DNA from: Pseudomonas sp. P8_229
GTDB lineage: Bacteria > Pseudomonadota > Gammaproteobacteria > Pseudomonadales > Pseudomonadaceae
NCBI RefSeq assembly: GCF_034008635.1
Contig: NZ_CP125378.1
Location: 3,844,501 to 3,908,500, forward strand
Length of the DNA: 64,000 bases
Direction of reading: 5' to 3'
In this document: piece after piece, positions 52,645 through 61,963 of the stretch
Layout of the letters: every line of letters begins with the position of its first letter
Position numbering within the stretch: position 1 is the first letter of the stretch
Position numbers and translations under genes: made by a program
Notes under the pieces: generated by a model
The model's input: only the letters and a program-made list of their open reading frames with translations
Database searches by the model: none
What the model was told of the DNA's origin: nothing

Positions 52645-55164
52645 ATGACGCAAGTCACGGTGAAACAACTGGCCGATGAGGTCAAAACACCGGTAGAGCG
52701 CCTGTTGCAGCAGATGCGTGAGGCAGGTCTGCCGCACACCGCCGCCGAAGAACATGTGACTGACAGTGAGAAGCAATCCCTGCTGACTCACTTGAAAAGC
52801 AGCCACAAGGCGAAAGTGGAAGAACCACGCAAGATCACGCTGCAGCGTAAAACCACCAGCACCCTGCGTGTGGCTGGTAGCAAGAGCATCAGCGTAGAAG
52901 TTCGCAAGAAGAAAGTTTTCGTACAGCGCAGCCCGGAAGAAATCGAAGCCGAGCGCCAGCGTGAACTGGAAGAGCGTCGCGCAGTAGAAAATGCTGCCCG
53001 TCAGAAGGCTGAAGAAGCCAAGCAGCGCGCTGAAGAAGAAGCGCGTCGCCAGCCTGCTGCTGCGTCGAGCGCTCCTGCCGAAGCTGTTGCAGCACCTGCT
53101 CCAGTGGCCGAACCTGTGCGCGAAGCTGCGCCGGTTGTTGCTGCTGCGCCAGCTGCCGACACTCGCAAGCGTGACGAACAGCGTCGTCCGGACAAACCAC
53201 GTGCCGACGACAACAATCGTCGCAGCGGTGGTGGTGATGGCGAGCGTAAAAACGCTCCGCATCGCGCATCGGTCAAAGAAAAAGCGCCGGCTCCACGCGT
53301 GGCGCCACGCACTACCGACGAAGAAAGCGATGGCTTCCGTCGCGGTGGTCGCGGCAAGGCCAAGCTGAAGAAACGCAACGCCCACGGTTTCCAGAGCCCA
53401 ACCGGCCCTGTCGTGCGTGATGTGCAGATCGGCGAGACCATCACTGTTGGCGATCTCGCCAATCAGATGTCGGTCAAGGCTGCTGAAATCATCAAGTTCA
53501 TGTTCAAGCTGGGTACACCGGCCACCATCAACCAGGTGCTTGATCAGGAAACTGCTCAACTGGTAGCCGAAGAACTGGGCCACAAAGTGACCCTGGTCAG
53601 CGACACCGCCCTGGAAGATTCCTTGGCCGAGTCCCTGAAGTTTGAAGGTGAGTCGTTCTCTCGTGCTCCAGTCGTGACCGTAATGGGCCACGTTGACCAC
53701 GGTAAAACTTCCCTGCTCGACTACATCCGTCGTGCCAAGGTAGCTGCTGGCGAAGCCGGTGGTATCACCCAGCACATCGGTGCATACCACGTTGAAACCG
53801 AACGCGGCATGGTCACCTTCCTCGACACCCCGGGTCACGCCGCGTTTACCGCAATGCGTGCTCGTGGTGCCAAGGCGACCGACATCGTGATCCTGGTGGT
53901 TGCAGCGGACGACGGCGTGATGCCGCAGACCATTGAAGCTGTTCAGCACGCAGTAGCGGCTGGCGTTCCGCTGGTTGTTGCAGTGAACAAGATCGACAAG
54001 CCGGGCGCTGATCTCGATCGCATCCGTAGCGAACTGTCGGTTCACGGCGTGACTTCTGAAGAGTGGGGCGGTGATACGCCGTTCGTACCGGTTTCGGCGA
54101 AAGTCGGTACTGGTGTTGACGAGCTGCTCGAAGCTGTTCTGCTGCAAGCCGAAGTTCTCGAACTGAAAGCAACTCCGTCGGCTCCTGGCCGTGGCGTTGT
54201 GGTTGAGTCGCGTCTCGACAAAGGTCGTGGCCCGGTTGCAACCGTTCTGGTTCAAGACGGTACCCTGCGCCAAGGCGACATGGTTCTGGTCGGTTCGAAC
54301 TATGGCCGCGTGCGTGCCATGCTCGACGAGAACGGCAAGCCAATTAAAGAAGCCGGTCCATCCATCCCTGTCGAGATCCTCGGCCTGGACGGTACCCCGG
54401 ACGCTGGCGACGAGATGAGCGTAGTTGCTGACGAGAAGAAAGCCCGTGAAGTGGCTCTGTTCCGTCAAGGCAAGTTCCGCGAAGTCAAACTGGCTCGCGC
54501 TCACGCCGGCAAGCTGGAAAACATCTTCGAAAACATGGGTCAGGCCGAGAAGAAGACGCTCAACATCGTCCTCAAATCCGACGTCCGTGGTTCGCTGGAA
54601 GCGTTGAACGGTGCCTTGAATGGCCTGGGCAACGACGAAGTTCAAGTGCGCGTAGTCGGCGGCGGTGTCGGTGGTATCACCGAGTCCGACGCTAACCTGG
54701 CACTGGCTTCCAACGCTGTACTGTTCGGCTTCAACGTGCGTGCCGATGCTGGCGCACGGAAGATCGTCGAGCAGGAAGGTCTGGACATGCGTTACTACAA
54801 CGTGATCTACGACATCATCGAAGACGTCAAGAAAGCCCTGACCGGCATGCTCGGCAGCGATGTTCGCGAGAACATCCTGGGTGTGGCCGAAGTGCGTGAC
54901 GTGTTCCGTTCGCCGAAGTTTGGCGCGATCGCTGGTTGCATGGTGATCGAAGGTGTTGTGCACCGTAACCGTCCGATCCGTGTACTGCGTGAAGACATCG
55001 TTATCTTCGAAGGCGAGCTGGAATCCCTGCGCCGCTTCAAGGATGACGCTTCCGAAGTACGTGCCGGCATGGAATGCGGTATCGGCGTGAAGAGCTACAA
55101 CGACGTCAAAGTCGGCGACAAGATCGAAGTCTTCGAGAAGGTTCAGGTTGCTCGCAGCCTCTAA
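52645..55164 (+). CDS. infB: Translation initiation factor IF-2
   Basis: The protein has 839 residues. The N-terminal IF2N module (1-60), a long Ala/Glu/Arg-rich low-complexity linker (about 90-240), a second IF2N (about 255-310), then the GTPase with G1 GHVDHGKT (348-355), DTPGHAAF (G3) and [10 protein letters not shown] (G4), and the C-terminal domains that bind fMet-tRNA. It positions the initiator tRNA; the fMet tRNA gene heads this same locus. Internal starts giving shorter forms are known in E. coli; not evident here. Confidence 0.99.
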   Translation: MTQVTVKQLADEVKTPVERLLQQMREAGLPHTAAEEHVTDSEKQSLLTHLKSSHKAKVEEPRKITLQRKTTSTLRVAGSKSISVEVRKKKVFVQRSPEEIEAERQRELEERRAVENAARQKAEEAKQRAEEEARRQPAAASSAPAEAVAAPAPVAEPVREAAPVVAAAPAADTRKRDEQRRPDKPRADDNNRRSGGGDGERKNAPHRASVKEKAPAPRVAPRTTDEESDGFRRGGRGKAKLKKRNAHGFQSPTGPVVRDVQIGETITVGDLANQMSVKAAEIIKFMFKLGTPATINQVLDQETAQLVAEELGHKVTLVSDTALEDSLAESLKFEGESFSRAPVVTVMGHVDHGKTSLLDYIRRAKVAAGEAGGITQHIGAYHVETERGMVTFLDTPGHAAFTAMRARGAKATDIVILVVAADDGVMPQTIEAVQHAVAAGVPLVVAVNKIDKPGADLDRIRSELSVHGVTSEEWGGDTPFVPVSAKVGTGVDELLEAVLLQAEVLELKATPSAPGRGVVVESRLDKGRGPVATVLVQDGTLRQGDMVLVGSNYGRVRAMLDENGKPIKEAGPSIPVEILGLDGTPDAGDEMSVVADEKKAREVALFRQGKFREVKLARAHAGKLENIFENMGQAEKKTLNIVLKSDVRGSLEALNGALNGLGNDEVQVRVVGGGVGGITESDANLALASNAVLFGFNVRADAGARKIVEQEGLDMRYYNVIYDIIEDVKKALTGMLGSDVRENILGVAEVRDVFRSPKFGAIAGCMVIEGVVHRNRPIRVLREDIVIFEGELESLRRFKDDASEVRAGMECGIGVKSYNDVKVGDKIEVFEKVQVARSL

Positions 55165-55235
55165 CTCGCGCACTTCAGGAGCCGTGATGGCCGGCCACAT
55201 TCACATGTGCGGCGCATCACCCGGACTCTAAACGC

Positions 55236-55269
55236 AACGCCCGGTCTGGCATTTGTCAGGCCGGGCGTT
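55236..55269 (+). other. Stem-loop between infB and rbfA
   Basis: AACGCCCGGTCTG and CAGGCCGGGCGTT pair over 13 positions with one G-U. There is no T-run, so it probably protects or processes the operon mRNA rather than terminating it. Confidence 0.65.
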
Positions 55270-55323
55270 TGCCGCTTTCAGACCTTGCGGGTTTCACCGT
55301 GGGGCAGTAACAGGTAACAAATC

Positions 55324-55725
55324 ATGGCAAAAGAATACAGCCGTACCCAACGTATCGGCGATCAGATGCAGCGTGAGCTGGCCCAACTGATCCGTCGTGA
55401 AGTCAAAGATCCACGTGTTGGCCTGGTCACCATTACCGCTGTGGAAGTCAGCCGTGACGTCGGTCACGCGAAGATTTTCATCACCGTGATGGGGCAGGAC
55501 AACGCTGAAGACATCGCGCAAAGCATCAAGGTGCTCAATGCTGCCGCAGGTTTCCTGCGCATGCAGCTGGCCCGTGAGATGAAGCTGCGCAGCGTGCCGC
55601 AATTGCACTTCCACTACGACGAATCCGTTGTCCGTGGTGCGCACTTGTCGGCCCTGATCGAGCGTGCGGTTGCTGAAGACAATCAGCACCCGGTCGCTGC
55701 TGAACCTGAAGACACCAAGGAGTAA
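55324..55725 (+). CDS. rbfA: Ribosome-binding factor A
   Basis: The protein has 133 residues. [49 protein letters not shown] is the KH-like RbfA core; [28 protein letters not shown] follows. Cold-adaptation 30S maturation factor. AAGGAG within its last codons serves truB. Confidence 0.98.
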   Translation: MAKEYSRTQRIGDQMQRELAQLIRREVKDPRVGLVTITAVEVSRDVGHAKIFITVMGQDNAEDIAQSIKVLNAAAGFLRMQLAREMKLRSVPQLHFHYDESVVRGAHLSALIERAVAEDNQHPVAAEPEDTKE

Positions 55726-55729
55726 TTCG

Positions 55730-56647
55730 GTGGCTCAGGTCAAACGTATCCGTCGTAACGTCAGCGGTATCATCCTGCTCGACAAGCCGCTGGGGTTTAC
55801 CTCCAACGCCGCGTTGCAGAAGGTTCGCTGGTTGCTCAACGCCGAGAAGGCCGGCCACACCGGCAGTCTCGATCCGTTGGCCACCGGTGTATTGCCGCTG
55901 TGCTTTGGTGAGGCAACCAAGTTCTCGCAATACCTGCTCGATTCCGACAAGGGTTATGAAACCCTGGCGCAACTGGGCAAGACCACCACCACGGCCGATG
56001 CCGAGGGTGAGGTTTTGCAGGAGCGCCCGGTGACCGTTGGTCGCGCCGATGTCGAAGCGGTTCTGCCGAAATTTCGTGGGCAAATCAGTCAGATACCGCC
56101 GATGTACTCGGCACTCAAGCGTGACGGGCAGCCGCTGTACAAGCTGGCCCGTGCAGGCGAAGTAGTGGAGCGCGAACCGCGTTCTGTTACTATTGCGCGC
56201 TTGGAATTGCTGGCCTTCGAAGGCGATACTGCGCGTCTTGCGGTGGATTGCAGCAAGGGCACCTATATTCGCACCCTGGTGGAGGATATCGGTGAGCAAC
56301 TCGGTTGTGGTGCGTACGTCGCGGAACTGCGTCGTACCCAGGCCGGGCCTTTTACCCTGGCGCAGACTGTCACTCTCGAAGAGCTGGAAGCGGTACATGC
56401 CGAAGGCGGCAACGAAGCGGTCGACCGCTTCCTGATGCCATCGGACAGCGGCCTGCAGGATTGGCCGCTGCTGCACTTCTCCGAAGCGAGTGCGTTCTAC
56501 TGGCTCAACGGCCAGCCGGTACGTGCCCCGGATGCTCCGAAGTTCGGCATGGTACGGGTACAGGATCACAACGGTCGCTTCATCGGTATCGGTGAAGTGA
56601 GCGAAGACGGGCGCATCGCGCCGCGTCGACTGATTCGGTCAGAATGA
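55730..56647 (+). CDS. truB: tRNA pseudouridine-55 synthase TruB
   Basis: The protein has 305 residues from GTG at 55730, four bases after the rbfA stop with AAGGAG ahead; this gives [26 protein letters not shown]. The catalytic aspartate D48 lies in [36 protein letters not shown] and [19 protein letters not shown] motifs fit. C-terminal PUA-like domain. Makes pseudouridine in the tRNA T-loop. Confidence 0.98.
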   Translation: MAQVKRIRRNVSGIILLDKPLGFTSNAALQKVRWLLNAEKAGHTGSLDPLATGVLPLCFGEATKFSQYLLDSDKGYETLAQLGKTTTTADAEGEVLQERPVTVGRADVEAVLPKFRGQISQIPPMYSALKRDGQPLYKLARAGEVVEREPRSVTIARLELLAFEGDTARLAVDCSKGTYIRTLVEDIGEQLGCGAYVAELRRTQAGPFTLAQTVTLEELEAVHAEGGNEAVDRFLMPSDSGLQDWPLLHFSEASAFYWLNGQPVRAPDAPKFGMVRVQDHNGRFIGIGEVSEDGRIAPRRLIRSE

Positions 56648-56746
56648 CCGGAAACCGGTCCGTGTAATAGCGGGCCGGCGAGTGTGGCTGTTAACAGGCA
56701 CGGTCACGACTCATTTATAGATACAGGGATTTGTCCCTGGCCTGTT

Positions 56747-56769
56747 GAAACTGTTTTTGAAACAGTTTC
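56747..56769 (+). promoter_or_regulatory. Perfect hairpin in the rpsO leader
   Basis: GAAACTGTTT-TTG-AAACAGTTTC is a perfect 10-bp stem ending 19 bases before the rpsO ATG and just ahead of its AAAAGG ribosome site. Its position suits translational autocontrol by S15 (known for rpsO in E. coli, where a pseudoknot is used) or an RNase-processing site; it also has features of a weak terminator. Confidence 0.6.
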
Positions 56770-56788
56770 CTGATAAAAGGATTGCCTC

Positions 56789-57058
56789 ATGGCTCTCGAC
56801 GTTCAAGAAAAAGCTCAAATCGTTGCCGACTACCAGCAAGCTGTTGGTGATACTGGTTCGCCAGAAGTGCAAGTTGCACTGCTGACCGCCAACATCAACA
56901 AACTGCAAGGTCACTTCAAGGCCAACGGTAAAGACCACCACTCCCGTCGTGGTCTGATCCGCATGGTAAACCAGCGTCGTAAGCTGCTGGACTACCTGAA
57001 AGGCAAGGATCTGAGCCGTTACAGCGCTCTGATCGGCCGCCTGGGTCTGCGTCGCTAA
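56789..57058 (+). CDS. rpsO: 30S ribosomal protein S15
   Basis: The protein has 89 residues: [71 protein letters not shown], the invariant S15 helices contacting 16S rRNA. AAAAGG precedes the ATG. Confidence 0.99.
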   Translation: MALDVQEKAQIVADYQQAVGDTGSPEVQVALLTANINKLQGHFKANGKDHHSRRGLIRMVNQRRKLLDYLKGKDLSRYSALIGRLGLRR

Positions 57059-57251
57059 TCAGCGATTGCGCTATGAGGTTGGTTGTCTGTCAGGCATCAG
57101 CGGTTTTCCGCTGGTGGCTGGCAGGCTCCCAGCCTCAAGTTTTATCTGCACTACCGTTTTACCCGGACAGTCAGCGGGCCGATTCCCGACATTGCCCAAG
57201 AATTTCGCAAGAAACCAGTTCCCCCAAGAGCCACAAAGAAGGTAGGACACC

Positions 57252-59357
57252 GTGAACCCGGTAATCAAAAAATTCCAGTTCGGTCAGTCGACCGTTACCC
57301 TCGAGACTGGCCGTATCGCCCGTCAGGCCTCCGGCGCAGTATTGGTCACCGTTGACGACGACGTCAGCGTATTGGTGACCGTAGTCGGTGCCAAGCAAGC
57401 CGATCCAGGCAAGGGCTTCTTCCCTCTGTCCGTTCACTACCAGGAAAAGACTTACGCTGCCGGTAAGATCCCTGGCGGTTTCTTCAAGCGTGAAGGCCGT
57501 CCTTCCGAGAAAGAAACCCTGACTTCCCGACTGATCGACCGTCCGATCCGTCCGCTGTTCCCAGAAGGCTTCATGAACGAAGTGCAGGTTGTCTGCACCG
57601 TCGTTTCCACCAGCAAGAAGACCGATCCGGACATCGCTGCGATGATCGGTACCTCGGCTGCCCTGGCAATCTCGGGCATTCCGTTCGACGGCCCGATCGG
57701 CGCCGCTCGCGTAGCTTTCCACGAAAGCACCGGCTACCTGCTGAACCCGACTTACGAGCAGCAAGCTGCTTCGAGCCTGGACATGGTCGTTGCCGGTACT
57801 TCGGACGCCGTACTGATGGTTGAATCGGAAGCCAAAGAGCTGACCGAAGACCAGATGCTGGGCGCAGTACTGTTCGCTCACGACGAGTTCCAGGTCGTGA
57901 TCAACGCTGTTAAAGAACTGGCCGCTGAAGCTGCCAAGCCAACCTGGAACTGGGCTCCGGCTCCAGAAGCCACCGAACTGCTGGGCGCGATCCGCGCCGA
58001 GTTCGGCGACGCGATCTCCCAGGCTTACACCATCACCATCAAGGCCGATCGTTACGCCCGCCTGGGTGAGCTGAAGGATCAGGTTGTTGCCAAACTGTCC
58101 GGTGAAGAAGGCCAGCCTTCGTCCAGCGAAGTCAAAGCGGCTTTCGGCGAAATCGAATACCGCACCGTTCGCGAAAACATCGTAAACGGCAAGCCACGTA
58201 TCGACGGTCGCGACACCAAAACCGTACGTCCGCTGAACATCGAAGTCGGCGTTCTGCCGAAGACTCACGGTTCGGCTCTGTTCACCCGTGGTGAAACCCA
58301 GGCTCTGGTAGTTGCGACTCTGGGTACTGCCCGTGACGCACAGCTGCTGGACACCCTGGAAGGCGAGAAAAAAGACCCATTCATGCTGCACTACAACTTC
58401 CCTCCGTTCTCGGTGGGCGAGTGTGGTCGCATGGGTGGTGCTGGTCGTCGTGAAATCGGTCACGGCCGTCTGGCCCGTCGTTCGGTTTCGGCCATGCTGC
58501 CAGCCGCTGACGTGTTCCCGTACACCATTCGCGTGGTGTCGGAAATCACCGAATCCAACGGTTCGAGCTCGATGGCTTCCGTTTGCGGTGCTTCCCTGGC
58601 CCTGATGGACGCTGGTGTTCCAATGAAGGCGCCGGTTGCCGGTATCGCCATGGGCCTGGTTAAAGAAGGCGAAAAATTCGCTGTTCTGACCGACATCCTC
58701 GGTGACGAAGACCACCTGGGCGACATGGACTTCAAAGTAGCCGGTACCGCCAAAGGCGTCACCGCGCTGCAGATGGACATCAAGATCAAGGGCATCACCG
58801 AAGAGATCATGGAAATCGCTCTGGGCCAAGCCCTGGAAGCGCGCCTGAACATCCTCGGTCAGATGAACCAGATCATCGGCCAGTCGCGTACCGAACTGTC
58901 GGCCAACGCACCGACCATGATCGCGATGAAAATCGACACCGACAAAATCCGTGACGTTATCGGTAAAGGCGGCGCGACCATCCGTGCGATCTGCGAAGAA
59001 ACCAAGGCTTCGATCGACATCGAAGACGACGGTTCGATCAAGATCTTCGGCGAAACCAAGGAAGCTGCAGAAGCTGCTCGTCAGCGCGTTCTGAGCATCA
59101 CTGCAGAAGCTGAAATCGGCAAGATCTACGTCGGTAAGGTTGAGCGCATCGTCGACTTCGGCGCATTCGTCAACATCCTGCCTGGCAAGGACGGTCTGGT
59201 GCACATCTCGATGCTGAGCGACGCTCGCGTAGAGAAAGTCACCGACATCCTGAAAGAAGGTCAGGAAGTGGAAGTGCTGGTACTGGACGTGGACAACCGC
59301 GGCCGTATCAAGCTGTCCATCAAAGACGTGGCAGCTGCCAAGGCTTCGGGCGTTTAA
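57252..59357 (+). CDS. pnp: Polyribonucleotide nucleotidyltransferase (PNPase)
   Basis: The protein has 701 residues from GTG 57252 ([28 protein letters not shown] upstream). Two RNase PH domains (about 10-140 and 310-540; the second has [14 protein letters not shown] and the [25 protein letters not shown] active-site stretch) flank a helical domain; KH (about 550-610, [22 protein letters not shown]) and S1 (about 620-690, [27 protein letters not shown]) follow. 3'-5' phosphorolytic RNA decay, part of the degradosome. The 193-base leader after rpsO can fold, consistent with PNPase autoregulation. Confidence 0.99.
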   Translation: MNPVIKKFQFGQSTVTLETGRIARQASGAVLVTVDDDVSVLVTVVGAKQADPGKGFFPLSVHYQEKTYAAGKIPGGFFKREGRPSEKETLTSRLIDRPIRPLFPEGFMNEVQVVCTVVSTSKKTDPDIAAMIGTSAALAISGIPFDGPIGAARVAFHESTGYLLNPTYEQQAASSLDMVVAGTSDAVLMVESEAKELTEDQMLGAVLFAHDEFQVVINAVKELAAEAAKPTWNWAPAPEATELLGAIRAEFGDAISQAYTITIKADRYARLGELKDQVVAKLSGEEGQPSSSEVKAAFGEIEYRTVRENIVNGKPRIDGRDTKTVRPLNIEVGVLPKTHGSALFTRGETQALVVATLGTARDAQLLDTLEGEKKDPFMLHYNFPPFSVGECGRMGGAGRREIGHGRLARRSVSAMLPAADVFPYTIRVVSEITESNGSSSMASVCGASLALMDAGVPMKAPVAGIAMGLVKEGEKFAVLTDILGDEDHLGDMDFKVAGTAKGVTALQMDIKIKGITEEIMEIALGQALEARLNILGQMNQIIGQSRTELSANAPTMIAMKIDTDKIRDVIGKGGATIRAICEETKASIDIEDDGSIKIFGETKEAAEAARQRVLSITAEAEIGKIYVGKVERIVDFGAFVNILPGKDGLVHISMLSDARVEKVTDILKEGQEVEVLVLDVDNRGRIKLSIKDVAAAKASGV

Positions 59358-59380
59358 TCACCCCACCGCTTTAGCGCAAT

Positions 59381-59418
59381 AAAAATGCCCCGCCGTGAAA
59401 ACGGCGGGGCATTTTTTT
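59381..59418. terminator. Terminator after pnp
   Basis: ATGCCCCGCCGT/ACGGCGGGGCAT with loop GAAA, A5 before and T7 after; works rightward and possibly both ways. Confidence 0.96.
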
Positions 59419-59486
59419 GTCTGCGAAATATCGAGACATTCTGTGAAGTTGCCGGACTCCGAGACCGGTGCTAGGTTTAGCCCACC

Positions 59487-59562
59487 GCCCGTGTAGCTCA
59501 GCCGGTAGAGCAGCGCACTCGTAACGCGAAGGTCGCAGGTTCGATTCCTGTCTCGGGCACCA
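59487..59562 (+). tRNA. tRNA-Thr (anticodon CGT)
   Basis: The 76-nt gene includes CCA. Acceptor GCCCGTG/TCTCGGGC-A, D-arm GCTC...GAGC, anticodon loop CTCGTAA (CGT), T-loop GGTTCGATTCC. The anticodon stem closes with A31 opposite C39 rather than the usual A-T pair. Confidence 0.95.
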
Positions 59563-59568
59563 CTTCCC

Positions 59569-60063
59569 TTATTTCACCTTGCGGCTCAGATCCTCGACGG
59601 TACGTTTGAGCTGATCCATGGCGCGATCCTGATCGTTGATTTTCTGCTTCAGGCTGGAAATTTCGCTGCTGGCGGAATTCGAACTCGAACCGCTGTTGCG
59701 TTTTAGGTCTTCGACCTGGCGTCCGAGGGTATCCAGTTGGCGGTCCTGATCCTTGACCTTGTTCTTCAGGTCATCGATTTCCTTGCTACTGGAATTCGAG
59801 CTGGAACCGCTGCTGCGTTTGAACTCTTCAATCTGGTGTGACTGGTCGCGGACGGTGTCACGCATCTTTTGCAGTTCATCGATGCTGATATCGCTCTTGA
59901 TGACCACATCCTTGCCGTAATCGTTGTGAATCAGCGAAACCTTGTCGCCATAGGAGGAGCTGCTGTTGCTCAGTTCAAGCGCCATGGCGCTTGCCGGCAA
60001 CATCACGGCGGCAAGCAAGGCACTGGCGGACACCACGGAACAAATCTTCGAAAAGCTGCGCAT
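59569..60063 (-). CDS. Exported serine-linked coiled-coil protein
   Basis: The protein has 164 residues from MRSFSKICSVVSASALLAAVMLPASAMA, a signal peptide cleaved near residue 28; upstream in-frame codons are not protein-like. The mature part begins LELSNSSSSYGDKVSLIHNDYGKDV and then alternates coiled-coil segments (DELQKMRDTVRDQSHQIEEFKR; EIDDLKNKVKDQDRQLDTLGRQVEDLKR; EISSLKQKINDQDRAMDQLKRTVEDLSR) with SSGSSSNSS linkers, so the unit is repeated three times. Function unknown; probably a periplasmic or outer-membrane trimer/dimer. It is convergent with the tRNA-Thr gene, six bases from its end. Confidence 0.85.
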   Translation of the reverse strand: MRSFSKICSVVSASALLAAVMLPASAMALELSNSSSSYGDKVSLIHNDYGKDVVIKSDISIDELQKMRDTVRDQSHQIEEFKRSSGSSSNSSSKEIDDLKNKVKDQDRQLDTLGRQVEDLKRNSGSSSNSASSEISSLKQKINDQDRAMDQLKRTVEDLSRKVK

Positions 60064-60339
60064 CACTGGTTTTCCTTGTGAACAGCGAGAGTGAGTGCCG
60101 ATATGGCACAACGCTATGACTTGGAATCCGGATTTATGTTCCGCAGGTCAACTTTTTGTGAGAGAGATGTAAAGAGCCGTGTAATTCGTCATGCAAACGT
60201 CCTATATTCGGTGCCTGCATGAGCATCGCTTAGCAGTTTTCAGATGATCCCGAATGGTTCCGAAGGCCGGACAATCCGCGTCAGAGAGATCCTTGATGAT
60301 CCAGATCCATCCTCCATTCTTACGATCAGCGAGAACGCC

Positions 60340-60639
60340 ATGACCGAATTAACTCAAGAGCAACGTCACAAACAAGCGCTGGAAAAGTACATTCTGGACG
60401 TACCGGACCTGAAAGAAGAGATCAAGGACCTGAGCGCCGACGATCAGAAAGATCAGATCCAGTGGGCGTTCGAAGACGAAGCCGAAGCCCAGGGCTTGCA
60501 GCCGTGGGAGTTGACGCTCAAGTACACCAGCACCCCTGAAGAGTTCGAGGCCCAGCGTCTTGTGCTGCACAAGGAGGCGGCCGAAGTGTTGGGCGTCGAG
60601 TGGGACGAGTACTGCGAGATGAACAATCTGGTGGTCTGA
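60340..60639 (+). CDS. Small acidic protein (DUF6388-like)
   Basis: The protein has 99 residues from ATG 60340 (MTELTQEQRHKQALEKYI); upstream in-frame codons are less plausible. It is rich in Asp/Glu with helices DLKEEIKDLSADDQKDQIQWAFEDEAEAQGLQPWELTLKY and TPEEFEAQRLVLHKEAAEVLGVEWDEYCEMNNL. Similar short proteins are widespread in Pseudomonas; I recall the DUF6388 label but cannot confirm it. Function unknown. A strong terminator follows. Confidence 0.8.
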   Translation: MTELTQEQRHKQALEKYILDVPDLKEEIKDLSADDQKDQIQWAFEDEAEAQGLQPWELTLKYTSTPEEFEAQRLVLHKEAAEVLGVEWDEYCEMNNLVV

Positions 60640-60642
60640 AAC

Positions 60643-60676
60643 AAAAACGCCAGCCTCAATCGGGCTGGCGTTTTTT
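60643..60676. terminator. Bidirectional terminator
   Basis: ACGCCAGCC-TCAATC-GGGCTGGCGT with A5 before and T6 after; between the convergent small acidic protein and nadC. Confidence 0.95.
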
Positions 60677-60690
60677 ATTGCGCGACAGCC

Positions 60691-61539
60691 TCAGAGGCTC
60701 AGACGCATCGACAGGTCCACCGCCTTCACATCCTTGGTCATCGCGCCAATCGAGATGTAATCCACCCCGGTCTCGGCGATCGGCAGCAGCGTGCTTTCGT
60801 TGATCCCGCCGCTGGCCTCCAGTTTGGCCTTGCCGCCGTTCAGGCGCACAGCTTCACGCATGTCGTCCAGGCTCAGTTCGTCGAGCATGATGATGTCGGC
60901 GCCGGCAGCCAGCGCTTCCTTCAGCTCTTCCAGGCTTTCCACTTCGACTTCAACCGGTTTGCCCGGCGCGATCTTGTGCGCGGCGGCGATGGCCTGCGCG
61001 ATGCCACCGCTGGCGGCAATGTGGTTTTCCTTGATCAGGAACGCATCGTAGAGGCCGATGCGATGGTTGTGGCAACCGCCGCAGGTCACCGCGTATTTCT
61101 GCGCCAGACGCAGGCCAGGCAGGGTCTTGCGGGTGTCCAGCAGCTTGACCTGAGTCTGTGCAACGAAATCTGCCAGGAACTGCGCGCGCGTTGCCACGCC
61201 GGACAGCAGTTGCAGGAAGTTCAGCGCACTGCGCTCGCCAGTCAGCAGCGAACGCGCCGGGCCTTCCAGATGAAACAGCGGCTGATTGGGTTTGACCCGT
61301 TCGCCGTCACGCACCTGCCAATGCACCGCGACACGTGGATCGAGCTGACGGAACACGGTGTCGACCCATGCCGTACCGCAGATAACGGCGTCATCGCGGG
61401 TGATGATGGTGGCTTTGGCCAGACGTTCGGCGGGGATCAGTTGCGCGGTGATGTCGCCGCTGCCGATGTCTTCGAGCAACGCACGGCGCACGTTGGCTTC
61501 GATTTCGGCGGTCAAATCGGCGAGACGTAGATTCGGCAT
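60691..61539 (-). CDS. nadC: Nicotinate-nucleotide pyrophosphorylase (carboxylating)
   Basis: The protein has 282 residues from [36 protein letters not shown] (GGAG upstream; four codons shorter than the longest frame). Conserved: [113 protein letters not shown]. It makes NaMN from quinolinate and PRPP for NAD. Confidence 0.98.
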   Translation of the reverse strand: MPNLRLADLTAEIEANVRRALLEDIGSGDITAQLIPAERLAKATIITRDDAVICGTAWVDTVFRQLDPRVAVHWQVRDGERVKPNQPLFHLEGPARSLLTGERSALNFLQLLSGVATRAQFLADFVAQTQVKLLDTRKTLPGLRLAQKYAVTCGGCHNHRIGLYDAFLIKENHIAASGGIAQAIAAAHKIAPGKPVEVEVESLEELKEALAAGADIIMLDELSLDDMREAVRLNGGKAKLEASGGINESTLLPIAETGVDYISIGAMTKDVKAVDLSMRLSL

Positions 61540-61963
61540 AACGGGCTCCACAAACTAAGTGCGCCGATTATAGGGGCATGGCAGGAGCCAACCCAAGGCA
61601 AGAACTCGCGTGCCTGACTGCATCTGGTCGATTTTCTGTGAGCAAAGCGGCGTTTTTCGTGGTCACTGGAAGGTGTCGCAGGCATAGGGGAAACCCTGAC
61701 GGCTATAGCGCCCGGGACAAGTTTTGCAAGATAATCCGCCTTGCATTTGACGTCATGGCTTTGACGTTCGTCTGACGCCCCTATTCACCACTGCAGGAGC
61801 GAGCCTGCTCGCGAAATTCTGGCAGCGACATTGGTGCGACTGACACACCGCTATCGCGAGCAGGCTCACTCCTACAGGGATTTGCGCTGGTTCACGGCAA
61901 GTGTGTTGTGGTCGGTGCACTCGATGTTTGCGACGAGCGGGATCACCGTTTCAGGAGGCTTGG
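61540..61963. other. Intergenic region with REP pair
   Basis: Divergent gap between nadC and the DUF1631 gene. No supported ORF. It holds the REP pair at 61792-61877 and the AGGAGG ribosome site of the next gene (61953-61957). Confidence 0.6.
61792..61877. repeat. REP pair (REPIN-like)
   Basis: GCAGGAGCGAGCCTGCTCGCGA is followed about 29 bases later by CGCGAGCAGGCTCACTCCT in inverse orientation, the Pseudomonas REP doublet with a short spacer. Confidence 0.85.

Noticed and set aside
52618..55200. 860-codon open frame opposite infB
   Set aside because: Antisense shadow of infB; no start or ribosome-site support.
57171..59204. 677-codon open frame opposite pnp
   Set aside because: Antisense shadow; pnp has all expected domains.
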